In this document: piece by piece, positions 5,466 through 5,482 of the stretch
Numbering within the stretch: position 1 is the stretch's first letter
How the letters are laid out: each line of letters begins with the position of its first letter
Assembly (NCBI GenBank): GCA_029934165.1
Contig: JAOZMU010000270.1
Span: forward strand, 1-5,482
DNA length: 5,482 nt
Origin: Bacteroidales bacterium
Lineage (GTDB): Bacteria > Bacteroidota > Bacteroidia > Bacteroidales > JAOZMU01
Direction: 5' to 3'
Notes under the pieces: generated by a model
Database searches by the model: none
Seen by the model: only the letters and a program-made list of their open reading frames with translations
What the model was told of the DNA's origin: nothing
Made by a program: the position numbers and the translations under genes

Positions 5466-5482
5466 TTGCTTACGCCTGATTT

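Larger units (their letters stand above)
4473..5482. other. 1010-bp non-coding region right of the DUF349 gene
   Basis: This stretch holds the candidate DUF349 promoter, two competing hairpins (4578-4643), a lone element arm (4663-4690), the fold-back element (4946-5087) and a 7-bp repeat near the right edge. From 4691 to 4945 I see nothing firm: only short frames and a weak hairpin near 4880-4902. From 5100 to 5446 there is one open frame (to TAA at 5365-5367) that I do not accept as a gene. The region is very AT-rich and is the least explained part of the window. Confidence 0.75.

Noticed and set aside
5414..5468. Two TAATTTTG boxes (5414-5421 and 5461-5468) near the right edge, the first followed by GGAGAG and an ATG at 5434
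   Set aside because: Neither box has a TTTG at the right distance. The ATG opens only three codons before a stop. TAnnTTTG is expected several times by chance in DNA this AT-rich.

Overview
The window looks like a chromosomal segment of an AT-rich member of the Bacteroidetes (Bacteroidota). Three things support this. The long protein is a five-repeat DUF349 protein with the coiled-coil C-terminus usual in that phylum. No gene start has a convincing Shine-Dalgarno sequence. The best promoter-like sites fit the phylum's TTTG-N19/20-TAnnTTTG pattern.

Layout, left to right. Positions 1-98 may hold the last codons of a gene cut by the window edge, or on the other strand the start of a lipoprotein gene; neither is secure. 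A promoter-like site (179-209) and a 21-bp tandem duplication (213-261) lead into a complete nucleotide-sugar dehydrogenase of the WbpB/WlbA family (255-1202, +). This enzyme oxidises UDP-GlcNAcA on the way to 2,3-diamino-uronic acids of surface polysaccharide. It stands without visible pathway partners. Convergent to it are a tRNA-Glu(UUC) gene (1385-1456, -) with its own intrinsic terminator and a candidate promoter. A 650-bp gap follows (1457-2106) with a short, frameshifted fragment resembling an IS110-family transposase near 1793-1958. The DUF349 gene (2178-4472, -) ends at a strong hairpin terminator and carries a recent in-frame 90-bp duplication in its disordered N-terminal region.

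The last 1010 bp (4473-5482) contain no convincing gene but much secondary structure. There is a promoter-overlapping inverted repeat next to the DUF349 gene, then two mutually exclusive hairpins (4578-4643). Next come a lone 28-bp degenerate element arm (4663-4690) and a 142-bp gap-free fold-back element (4946-5087) flanked by TA, which looks like a MITE. Its mismatches are mostly G-U compatible if read as + strand RNA.

The genes do not form one pathway: each appears to be its own transcription unit. The most interesting part is the non-coding block right of the DUF349 gene. I see no evidence for a defence system, CRISPR array or other multi-gene novel system.
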